Source of the DNA: Vandiemenella viatica | Taxonomy: Eukaryota > Arthropoda > Insecta > Orthoptera > Morabidae | Length of the DNA: 64,000 nucleotides | Reading direction: 5' to 3' | Assembly: GCA_031002005.1 (NCBI GenBank) | Contig: JARYHS010008074.1 | Location: forward strand, 179,886,494 to 179,950,493 | Shown here: piece by piece, positions 1-11,880 of the stretch | Position numbering within the stretch: the first letter of the stretch is position 1 | How the letters are laid out: every line of letters begins with the position of its first letter | Position numbers and translations under genes: made by a program | The notes under the pieces: generated by a model | The model's database searches: none | What the model was told of the DNA's origin: nothing | Seen by the model: the letters and a program-made list of their open reading frames with translations, nothing else

Positions 1-1639
1 AATAACTCAATGAAATATGGTGAGTGTGACACGTTACAAGTTCGATGGTTTTTCTGATTCATCTGCACCCACGAAGCATTTCGAATATTCTAATCTGAAT
101 GACTTCATTAATCTGTTCCATCAAAATTTCCGTAGCTTTTAGGTAATCGGCTACCTCTTAGAGTCTGGAGTATTACGATTTAGAAGTGCATCAGTGTTAC
201 ATTAATGATTCAAAACATACTTAAATAAATTTTAGAGAAAATTAATGACACTAGAATTAACTGAAGCAATTAGCAATAAAAACAGGAATTCTTCATTGCT
301 TCCGCAATGAGTTAACATGTTCAGTCTACAAATGTTTCAGTATGATCCATTTCGCTTGGTCTCCTTTATGAATAGAGTAACTAACGAAGGGTATACTATT
401 AAAGCGCAATCAGGACATAATAATTACAGTATTTGTGGCATCACTGAGTGCTTTGGCAATGTCATCAGCAATACATGACGTTAAAATAAATGGGAAGACA
501 GGAAGCCAAGACCTTCAGATAATACTGAAGTGTCAAGAACTTTGAAATTACCACCAGAAAAAGATACAACTACTCTTAGTGTAACCAGCTACCGGAGTCC
601 AAAATAACAATTGTTATCTGAGAAACGCCCATTCCTTGAAAAACTAATGATTATTTTTATTTACTTATTCATTTCATTAAACGCATTTTATTATTTACGG
701 TCTTTTACCTCAAAAATAAATACTTAGTCGCTGATTTCCACCAATCCATCATGGACAAAATATTATTACAAATACATAATTGTTTAAAAAAAGTTTTGAC
801 AGGGTTCAAAATAATTAACACTTCTCGTGTAACAAGCGTCATTATTTCAGGTTTTTCGATAGCCGTTGGTTGTTTGTTACATAACGAATGGCAATTCGAA
901 GGACGTACAAACCTTATATAACGTTTATGTAACTAACGTGATATGTAATAATTCTGTTCTCCTTAGCCAAGTGCGCTCTCTTCGCATGTCGCTAATTTAC
1001 ATTTTGTTTAAGCGTGCAAATAAACGAATGGTGATTTGAAGGCAAATATATCAAAACTTGTATAAAGAGAACACGACAACAGGAATGCAGATTACAAGGG
1101 TAACTTGTTGAATGGAACATGGACAACTGCATTCCATCTTTTTCGAAGTACTTTATTTTAAAGTTTAGCAAATATTTTTTTCTCTTGAGCTATGACTGAA
1201 AGAATTTGATTTAAGGAAAGTAAGTGTTGAAATTTGTCAAAAATTCGTTCAAAACTGTATGTAGGATTGAAGGAACATCCAGTTTAAGAAATATGAATTT
1301 AGCATCAAATTTTCATTTTGTGTACAGGCAGAAACCAAATTTTTTCAGTTGGTGATTGAAGCAGCTGAACTGAAGAAAAGCTACACCTAATTGTATTTAA
1401 ATTGTGGAAACTGTAAAGAAATTAATTTTTCTGTCTCAGTGGGATCCAGGACGACAAATGCATTAAAGCCCAACCATAAAGATTTCATTTTACGGTTTTG
1501 AGGAGTGTGATAAATACTGCACCAGTGTTGAAGTACCTCACATTTATTCAAGTTGTTACAAGGAATGGTAAAATTTGAAATATAATTTACAATAATTTCA
1601 GAAAAGTACATAGCAGGAAAACTACATACTGTTATTTCT
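1..1639. other. No gene seen; AT-rich DNA
   Basis: No reading frame here looks like a known protein, and no inverted repeats or SINE promoter boxes were found. The short open frames are what AT-rich DNA gives by chance. Confidence 0.5.
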
Positions 1640-1870
1640 TCTTCATCTAGATGCTTCTTTTCTTGACTTCCAGTATTTGTTCATCCTTCCCCTTTGTTGT
1701 TTCCTTCTTTCTTCGGTGCAGATATGATTACTTTTCCTTTCGAAATTTTACTGTTATTTATTAACATGGTTTTAGTCCTTCCCAGAGCACTAGCCGTTCT
1801 TTTCCTGTATCCCATTTTCAATTCTCTCAGTCTCTTCAGTTTTATATGTTTGTGGACATCCAGACTGTTG
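1640..1870 (-). pseudogene. Possible decayed LINE reverse-transcriptase tail
   Basis: The minus strand translates to a stretch with KTMLINN, GKVI and DEQILEV in that order. It vaguely resembles the region just after the FADD block of RTE/R1-like reverse transcriptases, where a KTK-M-N motif is followed by an E-I-V element. No catalytic motif is present and the frame is short. This is a weak resemblance, not an assignment. Confidence 0.22.
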
Positions 1871-3315
1871 TCATTTTCTGGGCAATCTTAGAAAGCTGAA
1901 CTCGATTCATACATTTTTTACTCGCTAATTTGTCTTTTAAGCCTATCACAAACGTTTCATGACTGCGTGGTGGTTCCAGAACCACTGAAACACTTTTTAC
2001 TCTTTCCGTTCGGCTGTGGTGTCAGCTTCGAAATTTCTTTCTTTTATTCTGTGCTAAACTCATATTTCAATTAAATCTAAACAGTGGTGATAATAATACG
2101 AAGTTAAAAGGACTGATGTTTCTCTGATCTTTTGTATGTAGACGAAGAATGTGACTGATCAGAAAAATTAAATTTCATTAACGTTTTGATATTTCAGGTT
2201 CAGTATGATTTACGCAAACAGTTGCTAAAAATGGGTGAAATGTGACCATGTGTATAGTCAGTCGTTATCTAGAAATTTCATTGTTATGCGCCATTATATA
2301 CAAACGAGATTTTCACTCCCAGTCTTATATTCCTGGAACGCCTCTCCCTACGAATTATTAGGGAACGCCTTACTGGACATTCCGGGAACAGTATTTACGT
2401 AGTGCTGTATAGGGGCTGGAAGCAATGGTTCAGCCGGTACCATTCCAGCTAAATCAAGATGTGCGGCAGACCATGAGCCATTCTGCTTTCCCAGAACACT
2501 ACACGAAGCCAACTGCTTCACCTCAAACTTCGTGCGCAAATATATAGTGTTAATGAATACAAAATATATATTATTACCATTTTAAAGTTATTATAGAGGC
2601 ACTGGAATAATTAAAATTACGATGTAACTAAGAAACCGTTTTGAAAGTGCAAGAACATTTTCGAATCACACTGGGAAAGGAGGGAAATTATTTTTGATAT
2701 ACGTTTTACTCGGAAACGCGATACTGCATCTGGAGGCACAGTAATTAAAGACCACAATAATCAATGAAAAATAAAAAATCAGTTGTAAGCTGTTTAGGCG
2801 GTAGTGCAACGCAGTATATAAAAAATGTGAAATGGTCACTTTCGTGCTCTGCAAGTATTCCAAGTCAAGGTCATTGGAGAACAAGTTTCTGACTAACTTG
2901 GATGATCTCATATCGAAAAATTAGAGGGAAATGAGGAATGAATACGTTGAAAAATGATGGGCACAATATTCAGCCTATCTAAGGATTATAACCGTTCATC
3001 TTGTCTGAATATTTGAGTTTCTCTTGAATATCTTATCATCTCTAATTGCTCACAAGGTCAGCTTTGTTGCTTTATACCGTTTATGAAACGTATGTTTGAG
3101 GTGGAAATAGGAGACCACGCTATTATTCGCAACGATTCTTACTTAAAAACCTTTAAAGATAACGGGTCAATTAGAAGAAGAAATTTTCTTTTATTCTACG
3201 AAAACCTTTCTGCAAAATACTGGGAGATCAGGAGTAAATTGTATATGCATCTTGTTAAATGATACCAGTAAATAAAAAATAAATAAATAATAATAAAAAA
3301 TTATAACAGTAGAGT
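1871..3315. other. No gene seen
   Basis: AT-rich sequence with no protein-like frame. It has a slightly GC-richer patch at about 2380-2530. An A/T-rich low-complexity run (AAATAA repeats) lies at about 3268-3300, just ahead of the LINE fragment. Confidence 0.5.
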
Positions 3316-3660
3316 CCCACTCAAACATAGCCAAAGACATCAGAAAACTCAGACTAAAATTCTACGGTCACATCTACAGGATGCCAGATCACAGATTAAC
3401 TAAGCAGATATTCAAACTCATGCAACCATTAAAAATGCCAAACAGTTGGTTCGATAAACCTAAAATCAAGAGATCGGAAATTCTACATCGTAAAATATTC
3501 AGACAAAAAATACACGACTGGGTAGTCATGCCAGAAATCAACATGGACAGAAGAGAAAACTTGCCTTCAGTAAACGGATGCGAGAATACTGGAATGGCAA
3601 AAGAAACTCAGACAGAAAATGACTAAGTTTTGCGTGATCTGTATAGGTCTATTCGCATAA
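3316..3660 (+). pseudogene. LINE C-terminal tail fragment
   Basis: The plus strand encodes KLRLKFYGHIYRM followed by LTKQIF, NSWFDK and FRQKIHDW. This is the order seen in the C-terminal, post-polymerase region of a class of insect non-LTR retrotransposon proteins (YGH-RM, then NWF, then FRKK). After about position 3565 the frame shifts by one: the family-like reading RMREYWNGKR continues in another frame to a stop near 3625. Nothing of the endonuclease or polymerase core is next to it, so it is a 5'-truncated, frameshifted copy. The YGH-RM block is the strongest evidence; the clade is not assigned. Confidence 0.6.
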
Positions 3661-4985
3661 AATAAAAAAAATTATTTGTTGTTTTTAAATAAAGGAAGCT
3701 TCTCACAGGAGTAATCCAGTGAAGACGTTACAATATTTCTAATCGAGAGAATATTTGGCCAATGAAAGGGTAGGAAATCGTCTATGGCGTTTACCAAGGA
3801 ATCGTCCATACACTCGAATAGCATATTTTAGAAAACTCTAGGAACTGGAAATATGGATTACCAGTCCGAAGGTAATAAACTTCGCGAATACCAGACCCAA
3901 TCATTAAACACTGACCCATCAGGTTCGGTTTAGCAGGCACTATAGTTGTTGCAGTAGGATTTCAAAGAGCCCGGATGCTGTGGAAACGGGACGTGAGCCG
4001 GTTGGCCAGCTGCCTGTCCTTGGCCGTGGACTTACGTAAAGCCAGAACAGAGTGGAGCGCTCGCTAACGCAGGTGTGGTGAAGCGCAACTAAACGCAACT
4101 ACGCCCGTCACACAGAACCTTACGTAACAGGTTCCCAGGCTGGCCTCGGGACAGCTCGTTGACGGTCAACGCTCCTGGCGTAACAGCGGACCTCTGCGGC
4201 GACGTCAGGGAGAGTATTTAAAATTGAGTAGACGATTATCGGAAAAGTAGTCATAGAGCCCGCCCCAAGTAAGATATCACAAATTAAGGAACTCCATTCG
4301 GGACTCAACCTGAGATTAGAAAGATATGAGTCTTGGGGATGGAAGGAATTTAGTTATGGCTACCAAGACATTAAACACTTCTTTGGCGTACCTAGACTGT
4401 CCGTATGCGCATAGAATTTCACTGTTTCCTGTCTTCATCCACTGGCATTATTCACAATTATCTACATACACTTAAAAATGAAATATGATGAAAGGGAAGC
4501 GATTCTCCAATCTCTAAAACATTATCCATTAAGTGCCACTTAAGTACCAGAACAATTTTTTTTTTTTAAATTGAATATCTTCTTTAGCGGAGTTGGGGTT
4601 ACATTTTAGGAAAGATGATTTGAGAGCTACCTGAATTTATCTTATTTATATTTTTTTGTGTGTGATTTGTTGCGTAATTTTTGTAAGAAAAATTTTCTGA
4701 AATTGGAAAATTGAGAACTACGAAGCTCATGAAATCAATGTATTAAAAGTTTTTTTCCTGAGATACCGATATGAGGAGAGAAAAATAAGACGAAACGATA
4801 TGGTGGAGAATGACGCCATTAAAATGACTGTTTCAGTGTGAAGAAGTTCGCCGATTTTAGCGATAAAAAAATAATATAAAAAAAATGACATCATGAAAGG
4901 TATGTTTAAACGCTTCATTTGTTCTTATGTGATCGCTATTCAGATTTCTGAAGGAAGGATATACTATCATGATGTATAATTCTTA
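3661..4985. other. No gene seen; GC-richer patch at 3970-4200
   Basis: A 230-bp GC-richer patch (about 3970-4200) stands out from AT-rich flanks, but no frame in it resembles a known protein. The rest is AT-rich with short T runs. Confidence 0.45.
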
Positions 4986-6135
4986 AGGTATATTGATAGC
5001 GTGGTTTATGACAAGAAGAGTCAGCTTATTAGGTACACAGATAAAAAATTAAAGTTTAATCATGATTATAGGGTGCGGTTAGAATTGCTTGTTGAAAGCT
5101 TGAAGTGTAAATATCTTGACATAACGTTTGATAACAAACTCAATTGGGCAGAGCACATTGGACAGGTGGCAGGAAAAGGTTTCAAAATCCTTCATTAATT
5201 CGAGAGGGTGATGACAGGATGTTCCAGAGTAGTTAGGGAATTGGATTACAAATATTTGGTCAGACCATTGGTTGATTATGGTGGTGTACTTTGGGACCCA
5301 AATTTCGGTTATCAAATACAGGTGTTGGAGGATGTGAAAAGAAGAGCAGCTGGAGTTGTTTGTGCAAATTATCGCAGGACCGAGTCAGTAACTGATATGA
5401 TAATGGAACTATTTTGGGGGTCATTGGATGAAAGAGCAGGGGTGGCCACTTTGGAAATGCATAATAACTGCGCGGGCCGCATATAAAATTATATATCCCC
5501 ATATTAAATTTAGACTCACTATAGACATTTTTTGGAGTGAATAACTAAAACATAATGAGTTATTATTATTGTGTTTACTATTATTCTTACATGTAAACAT
5601 AGATAATATAATAATAATGACACTAAGCACACATTTTAAAGAAATATATAACACTAAAAACGATATATAAAAAATATATAAATATAAATGAAATAAATTT
5701 TGAAAATATGGAAGCGCAAATAATATATTTTTTTAATACATTGTTTTTCAATACTTTGTCTATTATAAAATAAACATATTTTGTAAAAGTGTGTTGAATC
5801 TCGCGGGCCGGAAAAAGTTCAAGGTGGGCCGCGGGTTGGCCACTCCTGGTGAAGAGAGTACTGGGAATGTACAGGGCGTATGTTGGTGATGGGGCTTGGA
5901 GGGATATTGGCCAAAGAATTAGGAATAGCGCTTGAAAGGGGAGAGGGTAACAGGCGCTCGATTTCATGCATAGCGATTGGAGAAAATTATCAAGTGATGA
6001 TTAATTTACCAAAAACGCTTAATAAATTTAAAATTAAAATTTGTAAATCGGAAAAGAAAACGGGGGAGGAATTTAACACTCCAATTATAAAAGAAAAGTT
6101 AAAAAAAAGCAATATGAAAAGGGGCAATTAGATGA
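4986..6135 (+). pseudogene. CR1/jockey-type LINE fragment, interrupted by a hAT MITE
   Basis: The post-catalytic part of a CR1/jockey-like reverse transcriptase. Visible in order are KYLDITFDNKLNW (family YLG-x-D-L-W block), a stop, then YLVRPLVDYGGVLWDP (family L-RP-LEY-VWDP block) and VKRRAAGVV (V-RRA block). After the 412-bp insertion at 5437-5848, the continuation VLGMYRAYVGDGAWRDIG can be read. The catalytic FADD block lies upstream and is absent, so the copy is 5'-truncated. At least one internal stop and several frame changes show it is dead. The sequence differs clearly from the LINE at 29 kb, so it is another family. Its far end decays into unrecognisable sequence. Confidence 0.65.
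5437..5848. mobile_element. Non-autonomous hAT element (MITE), 412 bp
   Basis: The left end reads CAGGGGTGGCCA and the right end is its inverted complement with one mismatch (CAGGAGTGGCCA). Terminal CAGGGGTGGCCA-like repeats are a hallmark of hAT-superfamily MITEs. GCGGGCCGC-like subterminal blocks recur near both ends. The flanking 8-mers (5429-5436 and 5849-5856) match at only 5 of 8 positions, so the target duplication is decayed. It carries no coding capacity. Removing it restores the reading of the surrounding LINE fragment, which independently supports the boundaries. Confidence 0.8.
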
Positions 6136-6668
6136 CTAGGGGAATTGCCACCGGAACGTTAGTTCCAGCGTAATTAAAAATTAATAATAATAACACAAAA
6201 TTAATTTGAAACAAATTCCTTCAATTGAAAGTTGCTCTCACCTTGTGAGAATTTCGAACAAACACTAGCAATTAATTAAAAAAAAATAAACAACATGTGA
6301 TTTTTAAATCGAGTACATTGTTCGTTTTGAAAAAAATGCCTTTCAGTAGTTATACATAAATCAAACAAAAAAGTAAGTTGGAAAAATTATTTTCGCGTCA
6401 TATTTGCTACCAGATTCATCAAATTTTGTGTCGAAAGAAATATCTTCTGAAGAATCAAATTTATCAAAACTAGTAATTTATTTATTTTGCAATAACCACG
6501 AACTGTAAAAGATCGTTGTAGTCTTTCTGTTACTCTTTGGATGCTACAAATAGCTGTAAATTATGAGCTCCATCCCTGATTTACGTTGAAATCGGTTTTG
6601 TGGTAGTATGGATTAAAACAATACGCAATTATAAGTCGATAGACTCGGAAGTGATGAGTCTGTGGCAT
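6136..6668. other. No gene seen
   Basis: AT-rich sequence without recognisable coding or repeat structure. Confidence 0.45.
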
Positions 6669-6679
6669 ACTGACAGACA

Positions 6680-6931
6680 TTTTTTTTTTTTTTGTAACTG
6701 CTTTACGTCTCATTAACATCGAGGTCTTTTAGAGAGGGAAAAGGATGAGGGGCAAGGAATGGGAAGGAATTCGGCCATGGCCTTTTGAAGGAAGCATCCC
6801 GGCATTTGCTTGGAGTGATTTGGGAAACCATGGAAAACCCAAATCTGGATGCCCGGACGGGGATTCGAACCGTCGTCCTCCCGAATGCGAGGCGAGAACG
6901 CTAACCATTACACCGCCCCGCTCGGTACACT
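6680..6931 (-). mobile_element. tRNA-derived SINE, family I, with target duplication
   Basis: Read on the minus strand, a tRNA-like head contains a B box (GGTTCGAATCC-like) near 6862-6875. It is followed by a body with TGGGTTTTCCATGGTTTCC and AAAGGCCATGGCCGAATTCC blocks, and ends in an A-rich tail (the T run at 6680-6693). It is bounded by an exact 11-bp direct repeat ACTGACAGACA (6669-6679 and 6932-6942), the target-site duplication of LINE-mediated retroposition. It belongs to the same family as the copy at 61277-61516. Confidence 0.88.
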
Positions 6932-6942
6932 ACTGACAGACA

Positions 6943-7514
6943 GAAGGACTAACAGACACAAGGACTAATAAGTGATTTCATACGGGTTTTGTTTTTCATT
7001 CAGGACGCACGGACCTCTAGAAAGGGATTACTAAGCTAAATAAGAATAAAACTTGTTTCAGTCACATTAAAAACAAGAAAACAGACCACAGTAGCTAAAT
7101 AAAACATCTAGTTACCTGAAAACATGTCTACCATGTTAACCATACACTTTATACGAACAAAGGTAGAAAAGATAATATAAATAAGCAGATTACGTAGACA
7201 ATTGTTGTAGAAATTAATTGAACCTGCACTGTATTCTTGACATGAGACGAGAGATGACACTCATCTCATTCACAGTCGGTAATTGATCAAAGTGATCGAC
7301 GAATAGTTAAAAATTTACAAGAACTACTCGCAACGTAGAATTGGAAATAACAAGGAGTAAAAATATAACACACGGTTAAATTTGTTAGGCTTGCTGTTTT
7401 GCGCGCTGTTATTAATATCTAACTGTAGGTTGATAGTTTTGTTCACGTTATTTTTGTCTATCTTGAATCAGTAAATTGTAAGTAATTTTTTTATTCATGT
7501 ATATATAGGCAGGC
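6943..7514. other. No gene seen
   Basis: AT-rich sequence with no protein-like frame or repeat ends. Confidence 0.45.
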
Positions 7515-7808
7515 AGAAGGTTTTTTTCTGCTTTCAACCCGTATTCCCGTAAGACTGGCGGAGGTAGAGTTCCGCATTCAATTTCCTGATCGTAGGCTCT
7601 GGAGTGGGCGTGCAGTGGTCGGCGACGAAGTTCGGCCCTTTTTCTTTACCTTTCCAAGGAGTTTCCAACACAGTACTCATTTGACAGCAGGCTGAATGTG
7701 CCTGAGGGGCTGTTCCAGGTGTTCAGTTTCCTCGGCTTCGTCGGGATCGAATCCCGTTCACCCGGGCAGTGGTCAGACGCTCAACGCATGAGCTACGCGC
7801 CCGCCCTA
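7515..7808 (-). mobile_element. tRNA-derived SINE, separate family
   Basis: On the minus strand an A box (TAGCTCATGCG, complement of 7785-7795) and a B box (GGGATTCGATCCC, complement of 7743-7755) lie about 30 bp apart, as in tRNA genes. The segment between and around them does not fold as an ordinary tRNA that I can recognise. The 3' body is unlike SINE family I and ends near a T run on the plus strand (7518-7527). I call it a SINE, with boundaries approximate. Confidence 0.65.
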
Positions 7809-9293
7809 TATATATCCTCATTTAAATTATTATTTTTTGTGCGACACATTGCTCCGTGTGTTTACATCATGTACTATAGGCCTTAGGCCTTATATAAAAT
7901 TTCTCACTTTTCGTTATTATTGAAAAAAAATTGGATTTACTTGTCTCTTTTTTACGTGGTTTGCGCTGCTTTTTTTTTTTTTTTTTTTTTTTTTTTGTTG
8001 ATATCGCCAACGTTTAGGCACCAACCTGCATCGTCAGGGCTTCTCTCTGTCTAGCCATCTGTTCCTTTTTTGATAAACTTGAACACTTAATTCTGTTTAT
8101 TTTCCACCGGCAAAGATGATTTTGTTTCTCCGCCAAAAAATATTTACTTCTCCAAAAAGGTTTGTGTATTATGGAGCGATCTTGTAGTTGTTACAACGTG
8201 TTAATTTGCTAGTACACACTTCCACGTTTGGCTCAAACCATAACCGCCGTCTTTGTTGAAATTGTTAGTACACTAGTTATTATTTCTGACTTTTGATGTT
8301 TTATTGTACGTTTTGGTTTCTGGTATTTTCGGCTTCAAATGTTTACTTTTGTTCTAAAAAGTATATTCGCAGCAGAATCTTTTCGTGTAAATTAAAATAA
8401 TTTAACTTTTAGAAATTATTTTTTGATCTATCTGTAAACTACGCTTCTTTGTCTACCAGTCTTTCTTTTTAATTATTTTACAACTCTTTTGGAGATTTTT
8501 TTTCATAAATTTTTCTGAATATTGTTTATTTCGTTTCTAAAACTTTGATGTCAACTCACTTCCTTTCCACCTTCAGAATTTTCTGTTTCGTCCGACCCTT
8601 CAGCTTCAATACTTCCTCTGTATAAACGATTTCTGAATTGTCTTTTCATTTACAACCTACGTTTATACAAGTTCTTACTTACTTCTATTGATTAGGTTAC
8701 ATTTTACTCCAATTAGTTAGTTTTGTAATGTTTTGCCGTAGATAGGAATTTGTGATTTCTGTACTTTCCATTGTTCATGTGGAATTCTGTTAACTTCTGA
8801 ACTTTGAGTCCACATGGCTTCCATATTTCGCTTGTAGTCCTCTGAGAAACGTTATGTACTCCTTCATAAAATGACGTATTATACAGAAGCAAAATTGGTA
8901 TAAATACTTGCAGAAGATGCTAGCGCTCGATAGATCGCGGGGAGAGGACTGCGGATGTTTCTTACTTAGTTTCCCGCTGACGTGATGTGGCTATCCTGTA
9001 TCCCTGTGACAAGGTGAACTTCCTCTCGAATTAAACAATTGCCTGATGATGTCAAATTTAAACATAAATATGTGGAGTCCTATAAAATTATATATTAACT
9101 ATATAGCACTTGTAAATAATGATAACGCATATCAATATATGAAAAATAATGTATGATAAAACTGAAAATTAGAAAATATGTAGTCTATGTAACTGATGCT
9201 CCATTGTGTGAACATTGAAGCCCAATCTACGGGGGAAAGTTATGTAGGTGACTGAAGGAATGCGTCAAACCAGTTGAGAGACTGAGGCGAAAG
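7809..9293. other. No gene seen; 27-bp T run at 7970-7996
   Basis: A pure T run at 7970-7996 may mark the A tail of a minus-strand retroposon, but no recognisable body follows. The remainder is AT-rich without a protein-like frame. Confidence 0.45.
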
Positions 9294-9997
9294 CAGTGCT
9301 GCCAGACACTTGGCTTTGAATACACGTAGATGACCGATAAAATTTCCGTAGATTTTGTACAAAAATCAGGAGACTCGCTAACTGAAAACCTGAAACAATA
9401 ATTATTGAAGAGAGAGACAAAATTAAGAATACTTTCGAAATAAAAATAATATTCTACATTGAAAGTAAGAAATATCTTTGAACATATTTTATACATTGTC
9501 AATTTCATCACTGCTGCTGCTATGCCTAGTAGTTCTTTTCCCCCCTAGTGATCATACTTTTTCTGTGTTGACATTAAATTTAGCATATCTTTTGCAACAG
9601 GAAATGTTAAAAACTGAGACACCTTTGACTCTCGGATAATGGTTAAGCCTTCTCGGAAGGCATTGCTCTGTAAGCCGTACCAGTGACCGTGTCACCATGC
9701 ATAAAGAGTATGCTGATAGTTTTGTGTTACAGTCTTTTAAGATCTATAAAAATTGTAACCAAACAAAATATGAGCTTCATTTCAATCGTTGGTTCATACG
9801 AGCGGTTGCAAGGAAACGATTCACAGTTACTGACAGTTCTGTAACGCTCTAAGTTTAACAAAACATCGATACAAGGAAAAAACAACAAATGATAAAAAGT
9901 GTCAAAAATCCGTAAATATGTAACAAAATCCGAAAATCTATAGTTTTCATAAAAATTCCGTAGATCTACGAATAAATCCGTATAAATGGCAGTACTG
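9294..9997. mobile_element. Non-autonomous hAT element with perfect 8-bp target duplication
   Basis: The left end reads CAGTGCTGCCA and the right end is its inverted complement with one mismatch (CAGTACTGCCA). Both ends are flanked by the identical 8-mer GGCGAAAG (9286-9293 and 9998-10005), the target-duplication length of hAT transposons. Subterminal copies of a CGTAGAT-type motif occur inside both ends. These resemble the clustered transposase-binding motifs of hAT elements, which is inference. The 704-bp interior has no transposase frame. Confidence 0.9.
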
Positions 9998-10549
9998 GGC
10001 GAAAGTGAATAAAGAAACCTGTTGTTATATAAGTTTCTGTAAATGGATAGTCCCGAAGTGTCTTTGAGGATTTTATTTACAAACTAGCTGATACCCGTGA
10101 CTTTGTACGCGTGGATTAAGAATTTCGTTGCCAGAATTGAATATAAGAAAGTTGTTGGTAACGTAGCATTGGTTCCAAACAACACCGAGTCGGCATAATA
10201 TGACAGGAAAGCCAACACTATATCACTCTACCGTCGAACCTGTCTCATTAAGAGAATCAGTATCCAACATATTTAAAAACAGAAAAACAAACGAAGGTGC
10301 GGAGATGTGGGAAGGGGGGGGGGAGAGTTAACTAAGGGCAGCTTTATTTCAGCTTGGTCTTTTCTTCTTTCTTCAGCATGAGCACCCGATTCTTGGGTTC
10401 TCCGTCTCTCTGTCACCATTCAATAAGTGCTCAAAATTTCGTGACTACAGCTGTTATTCATACCGAAAAAATTGTCCTGCGCCCTTCCTACAGAAACAAA
10501 GTATTTCCTTGTCAAATTACATCAATATCAGTATAGCCATTTAGTCGTC

Positions 10550-11075
10550 AAAACGTAACAAAAAGACAGGGACTTAATTCCGCATTTATAGTATTATTAG
10601 GGTTCAGATAGCACACAATAGCTGCGAGAGTAACAACGCTTGAGGGATCAACATAACGTAAAAAACTGTACATCTACTGCATTGCTAGACTGCCTACGAT
10701 TTGCGATGCTTTGCACCCATAAATTTGTGGTATCTACAGTTTAACGCTTATTCCGAACAACCGACGGTCCAGGCGTGACTCATACAATCAAAAACAATTT
10801 TTAAAAATCTTTGCTTCCACGGGGATTGGACCGGAGTCCACGCTCCAAACATCAGTAAACAAGCGCTTAAACCACTGAGCTACCAGACCGCTATATGGAA
10901 AGGTAGTACAGAGATATCTACTCATCCTACGGGTCTGTCTATTGCTGTTCAGTAATTTTTCAAAATTATATTACAACATGTATTATTTTTACAGAAAAAA
11001 GGATGTTATGTCCATCTTAATACCAAATAGCATCTCCTCATCAAATTTCATTACGCTCGGATTATCCGTTTAGCC
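10550..11075. repeat. Direct-repeat unit 1 (tRNA-like boxes inside)
   Basis: Unit 1 aligns with 11076-11880 through CTGCGAGAGTAACAAC, ATTTGTGGTATCTA, CGACGGTCCAGGCGTGACTC and AGTAATTTTTCAAAATTATA. On the minus strand it carries an A-box-like GGTAGCTCAGTGG (about 10874-10887) and a B-box-like block at about 10820-10832. Unit 1 preserves the uninterrupted form of the site where the MITE sits in unit 2. Confidence 0.7.
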
Positions 11076-11880
11076 CAAGAAACGTAACAAACAGACAGAG
11101 TTAGTTTCGCATTTTTAATATTAGTGTAGATTAGTGCTGATCACACACACACTGACTGCGAGAGTAACAACTCTTGTACATCTACAGCAATGCTAAACTA
11201 CCTACGTTTTGCCTCGAATTGCACCCAAAAATTTGTGGTATCTATAGTTTAACATGCAGTCCGAAAAAAACGACGGTCCAGGCGTGACTCATACAATCAG
11301 ATACAATTTTTAAAAATCTTCGTTTTAAGGGGGATTGGAACCCAGACCACGCTCCGATCATCAAAAAACAGACGCTTAAATCACTGAGCTCCCACACCTT
11401 TATGTATAAGGGTAGTGCAGAGACCTACAGATCCTATGGGTCTGTCTATCGCCGTCCAGTAATTTTTCAAAATTATATGACAACAAGTATTACTTATACA
11501 GAAAAAAGTATGCTATGTCCATTTGAATGCCAAATAGCATCTCCTCGTCAAATTTCATCATGATCGGATTAGCCAGGGGCGGATCCAGAATTTTGGTTTG
11601 GGAGAGGCTTGAACGGACTTTGGTTTGGGGGGGGGGGGGGCGCCTCGGGCAAAGGGTAGTATTTATAGTCTCCTCGGGCCTTGAATACGTAGAGCTAAAA
11701 AAAAGAAAAAAAGGTCTCCAAGATTACAAATTCTGAGGTGTGGACCCAGATACTTTTTTGGGGGGGGGCTTGATCCCCCTAGCCCCCCTATCCCCCCTCC
11801 CCTGGATGCACCCCTGCGTTTAGCCCAAGAAACGTAACAGACAGAGAGATAGATAGAGTTACTTTCGCGTTTATAATATT
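11076..11880. repeat. Direct-repeat unit 2, interrupted by a MITE
   Basis: Diverged second copy of the preceding unit. It shares the tRNA-like boxes (about 11331-11400, minus strand) and the GTAACAGACAGAGAG end. The 243-bp insertion at 11574-11816 accounts for most of the length difference. Confidence 0.68.
11574..11816. mobile_element. Non-autonomous hAT element (MITE), 243 bp
   Basis: The left end reads CAGGGGCGGATCCAG and the right end, complemented, CAGGGGTGCATCCAGG. The flanking 8-mers GGATTAGC and CGTTTAGC share 6 of 8 bases. Homopolymeric G tracts (about 11628-11640, 11759-11768) and C tracts occupy the interior. Repeat unit 1 at about 11055-11080 shows the same sequence without the insertion, confirming that this block is an insert. 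Confidence 0.8.

Larger units (their letters stand above)
10083..11880 (+). mobile_element. Composite insect repeat with internal duplication
   Basis: The segment opens with CTAGCTGATACCCGTGAC and closes with TTTATAATATTAGTATAGAT. These two signatures bracket a widespread class of insect interspersed repeats whose 3' end includes an ATTTCATCA-type block followed by GTAACAAACAGACAG. Inside are two diverged copies of a roughly 500-bp unit (see separate entries) and a hAT MITE. The original transposition mechanism is not clear to me. The two units also carry tRNA-like boxes, so it may be several overlapping retroposons. Confidence 0.5.
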
